Assembly: GCA_016550415.1 (NCBI GenBank)
Contig: JABXGU010000154.1
Coordinates: 1 to 33,227 of the forward strand
Reading direction: 5' to 3'
DNA from: an archaeon
GTDB taxonomy: Archaea; Asgardarchaeota; Hermodarchaeia; Hermodarchaeales; Hermodarchaeaceae
DNA: 33,227 bases
Below the pieces are notes generated by a model. It was given only the letters and a program-made list of their open reading frames with translations. It searched no databases and was not told the origin of the DNA. This document shows positions 1-7,716 of the stretch, piece after piece (within the stretch, counting starts at the first letter, position 1; every line of letters starts with the position of its first letter). The position numbers were made by a program, and so were the translations under genes.

Positions 1-777
1 AGTGACCTGCTAACAGGCTTCAGTGATACACATAAATGGAATACTACACTACATGCATATGGTTGGCAATCTGATCACATCTATATCGTGAATGGTGAGT
101 TGACTTCTACCGTTGGTAGAAACGCACTGAATTTTCTCATCAATAATGCTGATGAGAATGATGTTGTTTTCTTTTTCATATTTGCTCATGGGAATTGGAT
201 TGGAAATGAAATGATGTGGTCTAGCTGGTTTCCCTCAATGTGGATGAGTGTTCCAAGCCATAACAAACTACTCTTCGTTTCTTCTTGTGGTGCTGGCTCA
301 TTTAGCAACTCATTAACGGATGATCCTGTTGAACATATCCATCTTGGGTCAGTTCAGGCTGATGAATATGCTTGGGCTGGGCTTCCTGAAGAGGGGCTTC
401 CAATTATTGGTGAAGTGTTCAGTCATTATTTCTCAGCGGCTTTTTTGAACGACTCCGCTGATGTTAATTCAAATGGAGAAGTTAGTGTTGAGGAGGCCTT
501 TTCTTTTGCTTCTCCACAAAGTCGCAACTACCTAGCTAATGTTGTCTTTCCAGCATATGAATACTATGCTGAAATGTGTGGCAATGTTGCTCCACATCCT
601 ACAATGGATGATGCTTATCCTGATGAGATGTCGATTGCTGTTGAACCCGGTGATCCGCTTTATAACCAGATTCTGTTTCAATTGCTTTTGGTGTGGACGC
701 CAGTTATTGTTGTTTGTATTGTTGCTTCAATTATTCTATCATCCTTGCTATTATTGCGAAAGTGGGCAATAATATAA
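1..777 (+). CDS. Clan CD (caspase/legumain-fold) peptidase, membrane-anchored, 5' end missing
   Basis: The frame is open from base 1, so the gene begins upstream of the window; the first in-window GTG (88) is probably internal. The visible 258 residues hold a clan CD His/Cys dyad: His-Gly in FAHGNW (His codon 187-189) and Cys in SSCGAGSF (Cys codon 286-288), each after a hydrophobic strand, as in C13/C14-type peptidases. A DVNSNGEVSVEEA segment has the Asp/Asn spacing of an EF-hand-like calcium loop, a frequent companion in archaeal legumain-like proteins. Near the C-terminus a hydrophobic segment of about 25 residues ends in LLLLRKWAII, so the catalytic domain should be outside the membrane with a short basic cytoplasmic tail. 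Fold and dyad are seen; proteolysis and calcium dependence are inferred. Substrate unknown. Confidence 0.75.
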   Translation, partial: SDLLTGFSDTHKWNTTLHAYGWQSDHIYIVNGELTSTVGRNALNFLINNADENDVVFFFIFAHGNWIGNEMMWSSWFPSMWMSVPSHNKLLFVSSCGAGSFSNSLTDDPVEHIHLGSVQADEYAWAGLPEEGLPIIGEVFSHYFSAAFLNDSADVNSNGEVSVEEAFSFASPQSRNYLANVVFPAYEYYAEMCGNVAPHPTMDDAYPDEMSIAVEPGDPLYNQILFQLLLVWTPVIVVCIVASIILSSLLLLRKWAII

Positions 778-826
778 TTTGATACTAAAATCCCAACTGG
801 AATTACTGATTTTTTGGTGCTGTATG

Positions 827-1618
827 CTATAGTCTTCTTTCAAGTGATGATGGTAAAGGATCAAGGATAATTTGTCCAGTGTGGTAAGCTTGTCGAATGT
901 ATTCTAGGGGACTTGAACTACGTAGTAGAAATAGGAATGTCTCAGCATCTGTGAAGAATCCTATAGTTGGATGGCCAATGACCTGTGTCATTCGGTCAAT
1001 TAATTTATGGTAATCTTCGTGATAATCAGTGATTTGTGTTGTGAATGGTTCAAGAACCTTTGTTGTTGTAATTCGTTTTAGAATCCCATCATTAATTTCA
1101 GCAATGAGGCTGGTCCAAATTTCTTGTTCCCGAAAAATAACCATTAGGCAGAGTGCATCATTTGGCAGACTGTTTAACAATCCTACTAAGGAGTTGAGTA
1201 GAACCAATCCACTTAAGGTCCAGAATTCCGGTGGCCATACATGAAATCTTATTCCTTTTTCTTCTTCTAATCCCTTCTGAACCAAACCCAAAAAATCTAG
1301 AATATCGGATTCTGGATCAAACATTGCTTGTATTTTTGCCAAGAGGTAACTAGAAAGATCATGTTCCAGCATCACAACCGCATCTACTTCCTCTCGTTCC
1401 TGTAATTCCCGTGCAGTATCTTCCGGTGAAGAAAAAGTCCCAATCAAATCCAACATTTGACCATGCTGTGAATGAACGGCATTGATTATTTCATTACCTC
1501 GGTAAAGTATGTAGATGACACCTTTGTCAATTTTGAAGAATGGCAGTACAGAAAGCAAGTTATTCCATTGTGCAAAGTCAGTATCAATGAATTCAAATTT
1601 ATCATCAATCTTTTTCAA
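827..1618 (-). CDS. Unknown protein coupled to the GH35 gene
   Basis: I do not recognise this 263-residue protein. It appears soluble, with no signal peptide; residues 140-165 are hydrophobic (LSGLVLLNSLVGLL) but look more like a buried helix than a clear membrane span. The N-terminal half alternates strands and helices (GVIYILYRGNEIINAV, VDAVVMLEHD). Translation very likely starts at TTG: a strong GGAGGT Shine-Dalgarno lies inside the last codons of the upstream GH35 gene, 6 nt before this TTG, and the TTG overlaps the upstream TGA stop (TTGA). This is textbook translational coupling, so the protein is made with the glycosidase. Whether it is a partner of that enzyme or unrelated cannot be told from sequence. 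Confidence 0.7.
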   Translation of the reverse strand: MKKIDDKFEFIDTDFAQWNNLLSVLPFFKIDKGVIYILYRGNEIINAVHSQHGQMLDLIGTFSSPEDTARELQEREEVDAVVMLEHDLSSYLLAKIQAMFDPESDILDFLGLVQKGLEEEKGIRFHVWPPEFWTLSGLVLLNSLVGLLNSLPNDALCLMVIFREQEIWTSLIAEINDGILKRITTTKVLEPFTTQITDYHEDYHKLIDRMTQVIGHPTIGFFTDAETFLFLLRSSSPLEYIRQAYHTGQIILDPLPSSLERRL

Positions 1619-3774
1619 CGTAGGACCTCCAAAATGCGAGTAGCATAGGGCAGTAACTCTATTTCCTGAGGGCCACGAGCACTTAGTTGTTCACCAGTCC
1701 ATGCATCACGTAGAACCGCACGTTGCGGAACCTGCACTTCCACGGAGCGAGGTTGGTTTGTAGGATTTATCAAAAAAATGGCACGTGTCCCTCTTTTTCC
1801 CCAATAAGCCTCGTCAACGAATGTGGCTCGCAAATCTCCTACAGGATTTAACTCAAGACCTTGAAGTGTTTGATTTACAACATTCTCTGCATCTATTGCA
1901 TCATGTCTATCTGTTATTGGCGGGAAGATGATTCTTAGGTAAATGAATTTACCTCGTCCATGTGGGACAACCAAGCCTGCTTCGCGATTTCCAACATGGA
2001 CTTCTCCACTTTCAAGTTGTAGGGGATCATGAAGACCAACGAGAGGTCGCATAGATTTGATGGGCTTCAATTCTGTTTCATCGGTAAGAATTGTGCAAGG
2101 ACGCATATCAGATCCTAAATAGGGGATTTCGGGTCCTATGATAGCTGTGCCGCCTCGATCTACATATTCGAGCAGTTTACGTTGTAGACCTTCTGACATG
2201 TAATCATATGTTGGTAGGAACATAGCTTGGAATTTCGAGAGGGCGGGGCGGTCCATTTCTGTGTCCCCAATTAAGAAGGGAATCTTGGTCCGCGTTAGCC
2301 CCCAATAGAACGCATCAAAGAAAGCTGGGTAGGCTTGCTGAATTGCCTCACTGTTCCCAAAAGTGTAGTCGCTCACAAGGCATTCCGAAGGAAAACCAAG
2401 GGCACTAATTATCCAGTTGGACCGACAACATAGGGATAGCAATCGTTCATATTCCAAGTTACGTGAAAGGAGAACATTAACGGGGCGTTGTAGTGAATGG
2501 AATTCAAGGTTATCCAATACCCTTAGAAGTTGCTGTAAGAAACCGTGGCGGCGATCACTAAGTTCTCCACGCCGTGAGATTGGGCTTCCTACCCATCGGT
2601 TTCGTTCGACTAGCATATGGATGTTGAATCCACGGAATCCGAACATTAAAGCTGCAAAAAGAGCAAACTGTTGGTCTTCAAGTCTAAGCGTGGGTCCCCA
2701 AGGCCATACGCCCATACTGGCCTCTGCAATGTACGGAAGACAGCTTTTTGCGGTCATGTAAAGGGCTCCACGCCGAATAAGATCATAATCAGATCTGCCC
2801 AGATAGAGTCCAACACCTTGTATGTCCAACTCCCTTTCCACTCGGGTAACATTCAGTGGAAGCCTTGGATATACTGACCGAATATTGTGTTGAGTAATTA
2901 TCCCTCGCATACCTCTTGCCCAAAGCAGGCTTGCTAGAACACTAAGTGATAACACTATATAATATTCTTGGAATTCAATCCAGTCAAAATATCGTGGTAA
3001 CGCTTCACGATCCCTGGTAGCCAAAGCTCTTGGCGGCTCAACTTCTGGGAATCGATTGTATCTCGTTCGATAAGCACGGTTTAATGAACCGATTGATGCA
3101 TATTTTCCACTTAGGAATTCATGATACCAGCTAATCGATGAAGGAGAATAATCAGCGCCAAAAGCTCCGTGCATGAAAATTAGTGAAAGCTCATTATCAA
3201 TGTGGGCGCCAATAAGTGGTCCACTGGGGGCTAGTTGGCGTACAAGAATAGGACAGAGTACATCGAAATATCGTGTTACTTCGTCATAGAATTTCTCATT
3301 TGCATAACTTGGCATGGGAAATGGAAGGGGTGTGGCAGGGATAATGACCAATGTTCCTTGAGCAGATTGTGCTAATAGATCTTTATCCTTGATAATTCGA
3401 GAGGGATATCCAAAATTCAAAAGTTCAGCGTTAATGCTAGGCCCTATTCGTGTAATTACATAGAATCCCTTTTCTTTGCAAAGTGTAAGAAAGCCTTCCA
3501 AATCATTTCTTTCATCAATTGCACCAAAATCAAACTGACCAATTGATTTTTCATGCACATTCCAGGGTACAGAAGTTGTGATTATACGGAACCCAAGTCC
3601 TTTTACACGTTCAAGAAGATTTGGCCATTCTTCCTTTTCAGCTCGCCAATAATCAATGGACCCGCTATATAATGGTTGGAACGACTCACCAAATCGTAGA
3701 CAGTTCCTATCGATTTTTGGAAGTGAATGAACTGGACCGCTAGATTCTTCATTTGAATTGGTTGGCCGCTGCAT
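1615..3774 (-). CDS. GH35-type beta-galactosidase, intracellular
   Basis: A 719-residue glycoside hydrolase that should remove terminal beta-galactose from oligosaccharides or glycoconjugates. The N-terminal TIM barrel carries GH35 landmarks: YSGSIDYWR near residue 36 (GH35 enzymes usually have SGSIHYxR, so His is Asp here), VPWNVHE near 69, GQFDF near 78, and TRIGPSINAEL near 108. The probable acid/base Glu is in GAHIDNELS (about 190) and the probable nucleophile Glu in IAEASMGVWPWG (about 349). After the barrel, FLPTYDYMSEGLQRKLLEYV resembles the Rossmann-like domain of GH42/GH35 relatives, and a small beta domain ends the protein. There is no signal peptide, so it should act inside the cell on imported sugar. 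The ATG start has a GGTGA 9 nt upstream. GH42 is the alternative; beta-galactosidase specificity is inferred. Confidence 0.8.
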   Translation of the reverse strand: MQRPTNSNEESSGPVHSLPKIDRNCLRFGESFQPLYSGSIDYWRAEKEEWPNLLERVKGLGFRIITTSVPWNVHEKSIGQFDFGAIDERNDLEGFLTLCKEKGFYVITRIGPSINAELLNFGYPSRIIKDKDLLAQSAQGTLVIIPATPLPFPMPSYANEKFYDEVTRYFDVLCPILVRQLAPSGPLIGAHIDNELSLIFMHGAFGADYSPSSISWYHEFLSGKYASIGSLNRAYRTRYNRFPEVEPPRALATRDREALPRYFDWIEFQEYYIVLSLSVLASLLWARGMRGIITQHNIRSVYPRLPLNVTRVERELDIQGVGLYLGRSDYDLIRRGALYMTAKSCLPYIAEASMGVWPWGPTLRLEDQQFALFAALMFGFRGFNIHMLVERNRWVGSPISRRGELSDRRHGFLQQLLRVLDNLEFHSLQRPVNVLLSRNLEYERLLSLCCRSNWIISALGFPSECLVSDYTFGNSEAIQQAYPAFFDAFYWGLTRTKIPFLIGDTEMDRPALSKFQAMFLPTYDYMSEGLQRKLLEYVDRGGTAIIGPEIPYLGSDMRPCTILTDETELKPIKSMRPLVGLHDPLQLESGEVHVGNREAGLVVPHGRGKFIYLRIIFPPITDRHDAIDAENVVNQTLQGLELNPVGDLRATFVDEAYWGKRGTRAIFLINPTNQPRSVEVQVPQRAVLRDAWTGEQLSARGPQEIELLPYATRILEVLR
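1625..1630 (-). promoter_or_regulatory. Shine-Dalgarno that decides a TTG start
   Basis: GGAGGT on the minus strand, 6 nt upstream of the TTG at 1618 and inside the 3' end of the GH35 reading frame. It supports the TTG start and coupled translation. Confidence 0.65.
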
Positions 3775-3935
3775 TGTTCCTGTTCACCAAATCCACGCTG
3801 GTTCCTGTCATTCACATATAGAATGAAATCTGTAAAACACACTTAATCCATTCTACAAATATAATTACCGCCCAGCTCTTAACTTTGCGCAGTTTTTTGA
3901 ATTTATCTGATAATTCTAGTTATTTTCTAATCTAA

Positions 3936-4001
3936 CTAGAAATCTAGCCTCTCTATTGGTGTAGGGTAGAGGTCTCCCGGCTTCAAATATTCAATCTTTA
4001 C
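3936..4001 (-). other. Out-of-frame 3' remainder of the PPOX-family gene
   Basis: Reading the minus strand from base 4001 gives 21 codons, VKIEYLKPGDLYPTP then IERLDF, followed by TAG at 3936-3938. The preceding frame ends ALLRIQ. Joining the two with one extra base in the CGG at 4001-4003 (for example CCGG, giving RIQPVKIEYLKPG) restores the usual PPOX-type ending of a Lys-x-Glu-Tyr strand and Lys-Pro-Gly. Confidence 0.7.
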
Positions 4002-4390
4002 CGTTGTATACGGAGAAGGGCATATTCTGGATGTTCAGGAGAATCCCAAAAATCGCTAAAAAAGGATGCAGCCTTTGCAACTCTTGTGCGTTGTTCAGGG
4101 TCTTTCTCAACAGTCACAAGTGCAGTGAACCGGACATATCCAGTACCCTTTTCATGTCTTAAGGGTGCTACAATTTCCGCTTTTTCATGTTTCCGAATCT
4201 GAATTACCTTTGCATTTTTTGTTCCAGTCAAAACAAAAAACTCGCCTTGGTGTTCAACTAATGTTACTGGTCGTACTCGTGGTTGATCACCATCAAGTGT
4301 TGCCAGGTAGACTGTTGTCTCACCACTAAGCACTTCTCTTGCTGATGGTATGCTGTCTTTTGTCACTATCCGGTCTCCTTGTGTTTCCAT
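3998..4390 (-). CDS. Pyridoxamine 5'-phosphate oxidase-family FMN-binding protein, frame broken near the 3' end
   Basis: A 130-residue split-barrel flavoprotein of the PPOX/FMN-binding type. TVYLATLDGDQPRVRPVT, GEFFVLTGTKNAKVIQIR and AEIVAPLRHEKGTGYVRF match the first half of the family's barrel, including the Arg-Pro pair that normally contacts FMN. The reading frame stops abruptly after EYALLRIQR, but the -/+1 frame continues without a break as a family-like tail (see 3936-4001), so the true gene is probably about 151 codons with one base missing. It starts inside the upstream M42 gene (25-nt overlap), implying one transcript. Substrate unknown; members use FMN or F420 for reductase chemistry or bind heme. 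The frameshift may be a sequencing error or a real lesion. Confidence 0.75.
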   Translation of the reverse strand: METQGDRIVTKDSIPSAREVLSGETTVYLATLDGDQPRVRPVTLVEHQGEFFVLTGTKNAKVIQIRKHEKAEIVAPLRHEKGTGYVRFTALVTVEKDPEQRTRVAKAASFFSDFWDSPEHPEYALLRIQR

Positions 4391-5451
4391 GTCTGTGTGA
4401 ATCCATAAACCAAATCGATGGTGGCAGCAAGATCGCTTAATTGCAGTAATGAAATCGAAGAATGAATGTATCGACAGGGAACAGAGACTACGCCTGTGGG
4501 AACACCACTCCGTGAAACTGCAATTTGCCCACCATCAGTTCCACCACCGAGAGGCTGCTTTAATTGCCATTTTATTTTTCGTTCATTTGCTGTTTGCTCC
4601 AATGTTTCTATGACCCGTGGATGTGCTATAAGTGATCGATCTGCAATTGTGATTGCGGGACCTTTTCCTAGCTGTGTTGGCGATTGGCGGCGGGGAATAC
4701 TTGGTATATCTCCTGCTGATGTGCATTCTATTGCTAATGCAACATCTGGGTCCAATGTATATGCGCCTGTTCGCGCTCCTCGTCCACCAACTTCCTCTGA
4801 CATTGCAAAGTTGAAAACTACAGAAGCAGATTGATTTCTGTCTTCTGCGAGGCGGCGGAGTACTTCAATGAGCACCGTACAACCAGCTCTGTCATCAAAG
4901 GATTTGCCACTATATACATCATCAGAGAATTCCAGAAATGGCTGCCAAACTGTCAATGGCGTACCCACCCGAACTCCCAGTTCATTTGCTTCTTTCTGCG
5001 AGTGGACGCCAATGTCAACAAACAGGTCATCAATGGCGATTACCTTTTCACGTTGCGCTTCCGTGGTCAAATGTGGTGGAACAGCTCCAATGACGCCAAA
5101 TATACGATGCAATTCTCCTTTCCTACGCACCTGAAGAACAACACGATGCCCTGGCAATATTCTTGGATCCCATCCTCCAATTGGTGCCAACCTTAGGAAT
5201 CCTTGATCATCTACGTGACTGACTAGGAAACCTATTTCATCAATGTGAGCATCCAGGAGGATTTGTGGGTGCTTACCCCCACCTTTCCGTATGGCAAGAA
5301 GGTTGCCTATCGGATCAACCCAGCATTTATCAACAAATTCTTCAATTTCCTTCTGAATTAGATTTCGAGGTTCTTCCTCAAAACCAGAAATACCAACAGC
5401 TTCTGATAAGTGTTGCAAGGTTCTGATAATTGATTTTTCCGTCAAATTCAT
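4366..5451 (-). CDS. M42-family metallo-aminopeptidase (TET/glutamyl aminopeptidase type)
   Basis: A 361-residue cytoplasmic dinuclear-metal aminopeptidase that trims peptides, probably as a dodecameric tetrahedral particle like other M42 enzymes. Visible ligands and catalytic residues: His69 and Asp71 in LDAHIDEIG, Asp186 in SFDDRAGC, Glu219/Glu220 in MSEEVGGRGA, Glu242 in AIECTSAGD (the position is often Asp in relatives), and His330 in PCRYIHSS. The PDZ-like inserted domain occupies about residues 75-175. Length is normal for the family. Start ATG at 5451 follows an AGGGTG. It is first in a minus-strand run with the PPOX-family gene, which starts within its last codons. Assignment is firm; peptide specificity cannot be read. 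Confidence 0.9.
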   Translation of the reverse strand: MNLTEKSIIRTLQHLSEAVGISGFEEEPRNLIQKEIEEFVDKCWVDPIGNLLAIRKGGGKHPQILLDAHIDEIGFLVSHVDDQGFLRLAPIGGWDPRILPGHRVVLQVRRKGELHRIFGVIGAVPPHLTTEAQREKVIAIDDLFVDIGVHSQKEANELGVRVGTPLTVWQPFLEFSDDVYSGKSFDDRAGCTVLIEVLRRLAEDRNQSASVVFNFAMSEEVGGRGARTGAYTLDPDVALAIECTSAGDIPSIPRRQSPTQLGKGPAITIADRSLIAHPRVIETLEQTANERKIKWQLKQPLGGGTDGGQIAVSRSGVPTGVVSVPCRYIHSSISLLQLSDLAATIDLVYGFTQTWKHKETG

Positions 5452-5600
5452 TCACCCTAGCCTATTTTGCACAGATATTTGTTCAGAGATTGTTCATCTG
5501 ATTTAAGGCTAATGGCAAAACCTCTAGAACCAGCTTGACCTCTTTTTTCATAGTTCAATTTCGTAATGGAAAATTCAAATTATCATTTTTACTAAACCAT

Positions 5601-5618
5601 AAAAGGAAACTTTTAATT
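5601..5618 (+). promoter_or_regulatory. Archaeal BRE/TATA promoter for the longin/DENN-like gene
   Basis: AAAAGGAAAC (BRE-like purine run) directly followed by TTTTAATT (TATA-like), centred about 46 nt before the ATG at 5661. The same AAAAGGAAA plus TTTTA arrangement precedes the regulator gene at 21702. It supports choosing 5661 rather than the further upstream TTG at 5535, which would put the promoter inside the gene. Confidence 0.5.
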
Positions 5619-5660
5619 GGCAAACAACTAAAACCGCTAATAACTGCATTCTTTCCGTGC

Positions 5661-6779
5661 ATGGTTGGAAAGAGGGTTGAATATCCATTGACTCTACACT
5701 CAATCTTCATATTTCTGAAATCTGGCGAAAATCTCATTTCTTTCTCCTCTCCAGTCGTGCGATTGGACCAAACTCTCCTCACAGGGCTACTAACGGCTGT
5801 GCGTGAGTTTGGTTATGAAGCCATAGATGAGGAGGTGCGAACAATCGGTGCTGGAGCCTACCGTTTCCACTATGATGTATTAGGCGACCTAATCACAGTG
5901 GGGCTTGCAGATGGAAACGCTGATGAGTTAGAGGTTCAAGCAGTCCTTCATACCCTCAACGTTCTATTCTTCAATCAGTTTGAAAAAGCTCTTAAAAATT
6001 GGGATGGCAGTTCAAGGCAATTTCAAGCTTTTATGCCTATAATCCATGAGGCTCTCCGGGCACACAATGAACGTTCTCAAGTGTCTAAGATCCGAATTTC
6101 CTCAACTGAATTCCTACTCAGTACACTCGGTCCCATGCTTGATTCTATACTTCTGAATCTCCTTATTGGCGGAGCCATTATCATGTACGGCGGTGACACA
6201 ACAGTGAAACATGTAAGTGAGGCTCTCGACCAAGTCCTCCCCTTCACTGTTCCCAACATGCAGGGCATCTCTGATATGGAAACAGCGCATGGCATACTAG
6301 AAAGTAGGACAAGGCAACGCCGAAAACATCCAACATTACTAGGCGTCTCTGAGGCTGTATATCAGAAACTTGTAACACCAAAATATGTTGAACACTATCT
6401 CTTTCTCAACCTTACACGATATCCACCTGAATGCTCTGCTCCAAAACGCCAGCCAAAAATGAATTTAGCAGACCAAGCACTGAAAATCAGCGAGGATACC
6501 AAACTCCAAGCACGGTTCTTAGAACTCCAACTCGAATTACTTCGCGCACAACTAAACAGCTTCATAAAGTTCAAACAAAATTCCCAAGGACTCAGCCCTG
6601 AAGCGCTTCAAGGCCTACTACATTATGATTTAGATCGGTATAAACTCCTTGAATTTCTCTCCCGTGAATCCGTCTTATCCGATTCTGGGGCAGCTCTAGA
6701 GCTTCCCGAAATTCCTCAAGAATCTATATCTCCTAAGAGTCAAGTGAGTTCGCCAAAAACAACTGAGAAATCAAAATGA
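5661..6779 (+). CDS. Longin domain fused to a DENN-like segment; possible GTPase regulator
   Basis: A 372-residue protein from ATG 5661 (a TTG at 5535 would add 42 low-complexity residues that overlap the promoter). Residues 8-130 read as a longin/roadblock-type domain: SIFIFLKSGENLISF, LLTGLLTAVREFG, a strand pair AYRFHYDVLGDLITVGLAD, then a long helix ending LKNWDGS. Residues 150-240 follow the hydrophobic pattern of the central DENN domain: LGPMLDSILLNLLIGGAIIM (like the ALLLERRVIF element), VSEALDQVLPF (like the ALLYPF element) and, after a short gap, HPTLLGVSEA (like the PYLIGV element). A probable coiled coil (LQARFLELQLELLRAQL) and a Pro/Ser-rich tail follow. Eukaryotic DENN proteins pair a longin-like uDENN with cDENN and act as Rab exchange factors. 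Longin is fairly sure; DENN is my pattern match and unproven. Confidence 0.75.
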   Translation: MVGKRVEYPLTLHSIFIFLKSGENLISFSSPVVRLDQTLLTGLLTAVREFGYEAIDEEVRTIGAGAYRFHYDVLGDLITVGLADGNADELEVQAVLHTLNVLFFNQFEKALKNWDGSSRQFQAFMPIIHEALRAHNERSQVSKIRISSTEFLLSTLGPMLDSILLNLLIGGAIIMYGGDTTVKHVSEALDQVLPFTVPNMQGISDMETAHGILESRTRQRRKHPTLLGVSEAVYQKLVTPKYVEHYLFLNLTRYPPECSAPKRQPKMNLADQALKISEDTKLQARFLELQLELLRAQLNSFIKFKQNSQGLSPEALQGLLHYDLDRYKLLEFLSRESVLSDSGAALELPEIPQESISPKSQVSSPKTTEKSK

Positions 6780-6783
6780 ATAC

Positions 6784-6839
6784 TCTTCAAGAAATGACTT
6801 CTCAGTAAGATGAACGGCGCATATCTTTTTTCTTGAAGA
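6784..6839 (+). terminator. Hairpin after the longin/DENN-like gene
   Basis: TCTTCAAGAAA (6784-6794) and TTTCTTGAAGA (6829-6839) are perfect 11-base inverted repeats around a 34-nt loop, starting 5 nt after the stop codon and followed by an AT-rich run. It may be a transcript-end structure. Confidence 0.4.
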
Positions 6840-7096
6840 TAATACTTTATTATTTCTAAAGGATATTGAAGTTATATATTGGGGCATATTTAGGCTCATT
6901 TTAGTATTTAATGAACGATTTAATTTTATTTTTACTATAATAAGACATTTTAGCCCTTATTTTGATATTTGACACTTGGATACAATTTATCCTATTATTT
7001 AAAACCGATATTTGGCATCTAGCTATAATGCTTAAAACGCTATTTCTAGCCATTAGACGCAATCGGAAGCTTTATTTAGGGAAAAATGAGATTAAA

Positions 7097-7130
7097 TGAA
7101 CAAGAGTGAAACTTAGTGAAAGTTGATGAA
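7097..7130 (+). repeat. Four TGAA motifs phased at exactly 10 nt
   Basis: TGAA occurs at 7097, 7107, 7117 and 7127, with a TGAG at 7087 as a possible fifth copy. The spacing is exactly 10 nt and the spacers (CAAGAG, ACTTAG, AGTTGA) differ. The array ends 2 nt before the ATG at 7133. Ten-nt phasing puts the motifs on one face of the DNA helix; alternatively it is chance in AT-rich sequence. Confidence 0.5.
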
Positions 7131-7132
7131 CT

Positions 7133-7336
7133 ATGCGTGACCTTACACTCCCTAAAACAGGGAGAGCTCAACCAGAAGAATTCGACAAACTTCAGGCGCC
7201 AAGCATTGAGGAGCAACTCAAATCCGCAATGCCCTTGGTAACTGCGACATTACGAGTTCGCATAGCTCGTACCATTGCACAGCTTCGCGAAGACTCTCTT
7301 CTTGCTAAACAGAGTGAGGAGGTGGCTCATGCATGA
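7133..7336 (+). CDS. Small unknown protein, first gene of an AAA+ ATPase group
   Basis: A 67-residue soluble protein I do not recognise. The first third is Pro-rich and polar; residues 27-62 (EQLKSAMPLVTATLRVRIAR and onward) should form one or two amphipathic helices. Its support as a gene is positional: its stop overlaps the next start in ATGA, and there is no better frame across the region. The 10-nt phased TGAA array ends 2 nt before its ATG. Function unknown; a small adaptor or subunit for the downstream ATPase is a guess. Confidence 0.55.
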   Translation: MRDLTLPKTGRAQPEEFDKLQAPSIEEQLKSAMPLVTATLRVRIARTIAQLREDSLLAKQSEEVAHA

Positions 7337-7617
7337 TTGAACGATCAAAAATTGTTCAGCCAAAAACCCATATGATAGATACTCTCAAGAATTTAGAAGC
7401 AAAATCTGTCTTGGATTATATCACTCCAACTGCCAGGACGTTCATGTGTAGACGAACTGGCCAACTGGTAGATGGAGGATACTGTGCATTCTTCTGCGAT
7501 ATTGGTAAGCAGCAAGAAATCCACTTTGATCCAGATAATGGCATCGATGTCTTCTGCCTTTTTGCCTATAATGAACTTCTAGGGCAAATGGGTGACGGCG
7601 CACATTCTGATAGCTAG
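7333..7617 (+). CDS. Small Cys-containing unknown protein
   Basis: A 94-residue protein without a family I recognise. Its start overlaps the upstream stop in ATGA, indicating coupled translation. The centre has four Cys residues (FMCRRTGQ, GGYCAFFCD, VFCLF); the first three, spaced 11 and 4 apart, could bind metal but do not form a standard zinc ribbon. The rest is mixed alpha/beta and there is no membrane segment. The 99-nt gap to the AAA+ ATPase gene on the same strand suggests one transcript. Confidence 0.55.
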   Translation: MIERSKIVQPKTHMIDTLKNLEAKSVLDYITPTARTFMCRRTGQLVDGGYCAFFCDIGKQQEIHFDPDNGIDVFCLFAYNELLGQMGDGAHSDS

Positions 7618-7716
7618 TGATTCCGAGAGATACTACTTGTGGTGACTACCAAGTCTGGTAATTGTGAATTGGGAATGACGGTATGCGCTCAAAAACGGTG
7701 ATGGTTGTGATCTTCA

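Larger units (their letters stand above)
6780..7132. other. AT-rich gene-free stretch with imperfect repeats
   Basis: This 353-base stretch has no convincing gene on either strand. It opens with the hairpin at 6784-6839, then is very AT-rich. GATATTTG occurs near 6964 and 7007, and two imperfect copies of TTAAAAC-N2-3-TATTT-N-TAG lie near 7000-7024 and 7031-7054. It ends with the phased TGAA array. It presumably holds the promoter of the 7133-8877 genes. An origin-like role is possible because an AAA+ ATPase with a winged helix follows, but I see no clear origin recognition box. Confidence 0.4.

Noticed and set aside
5535..5660. N-terminal extension of the longin/DENN-like protein from a TTG
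   Set aside because: The added 42 residues look like translated AT-rich DNA and would place the BRE/TATA promoter within the coding region; ATG 5661 starts just before the domain.
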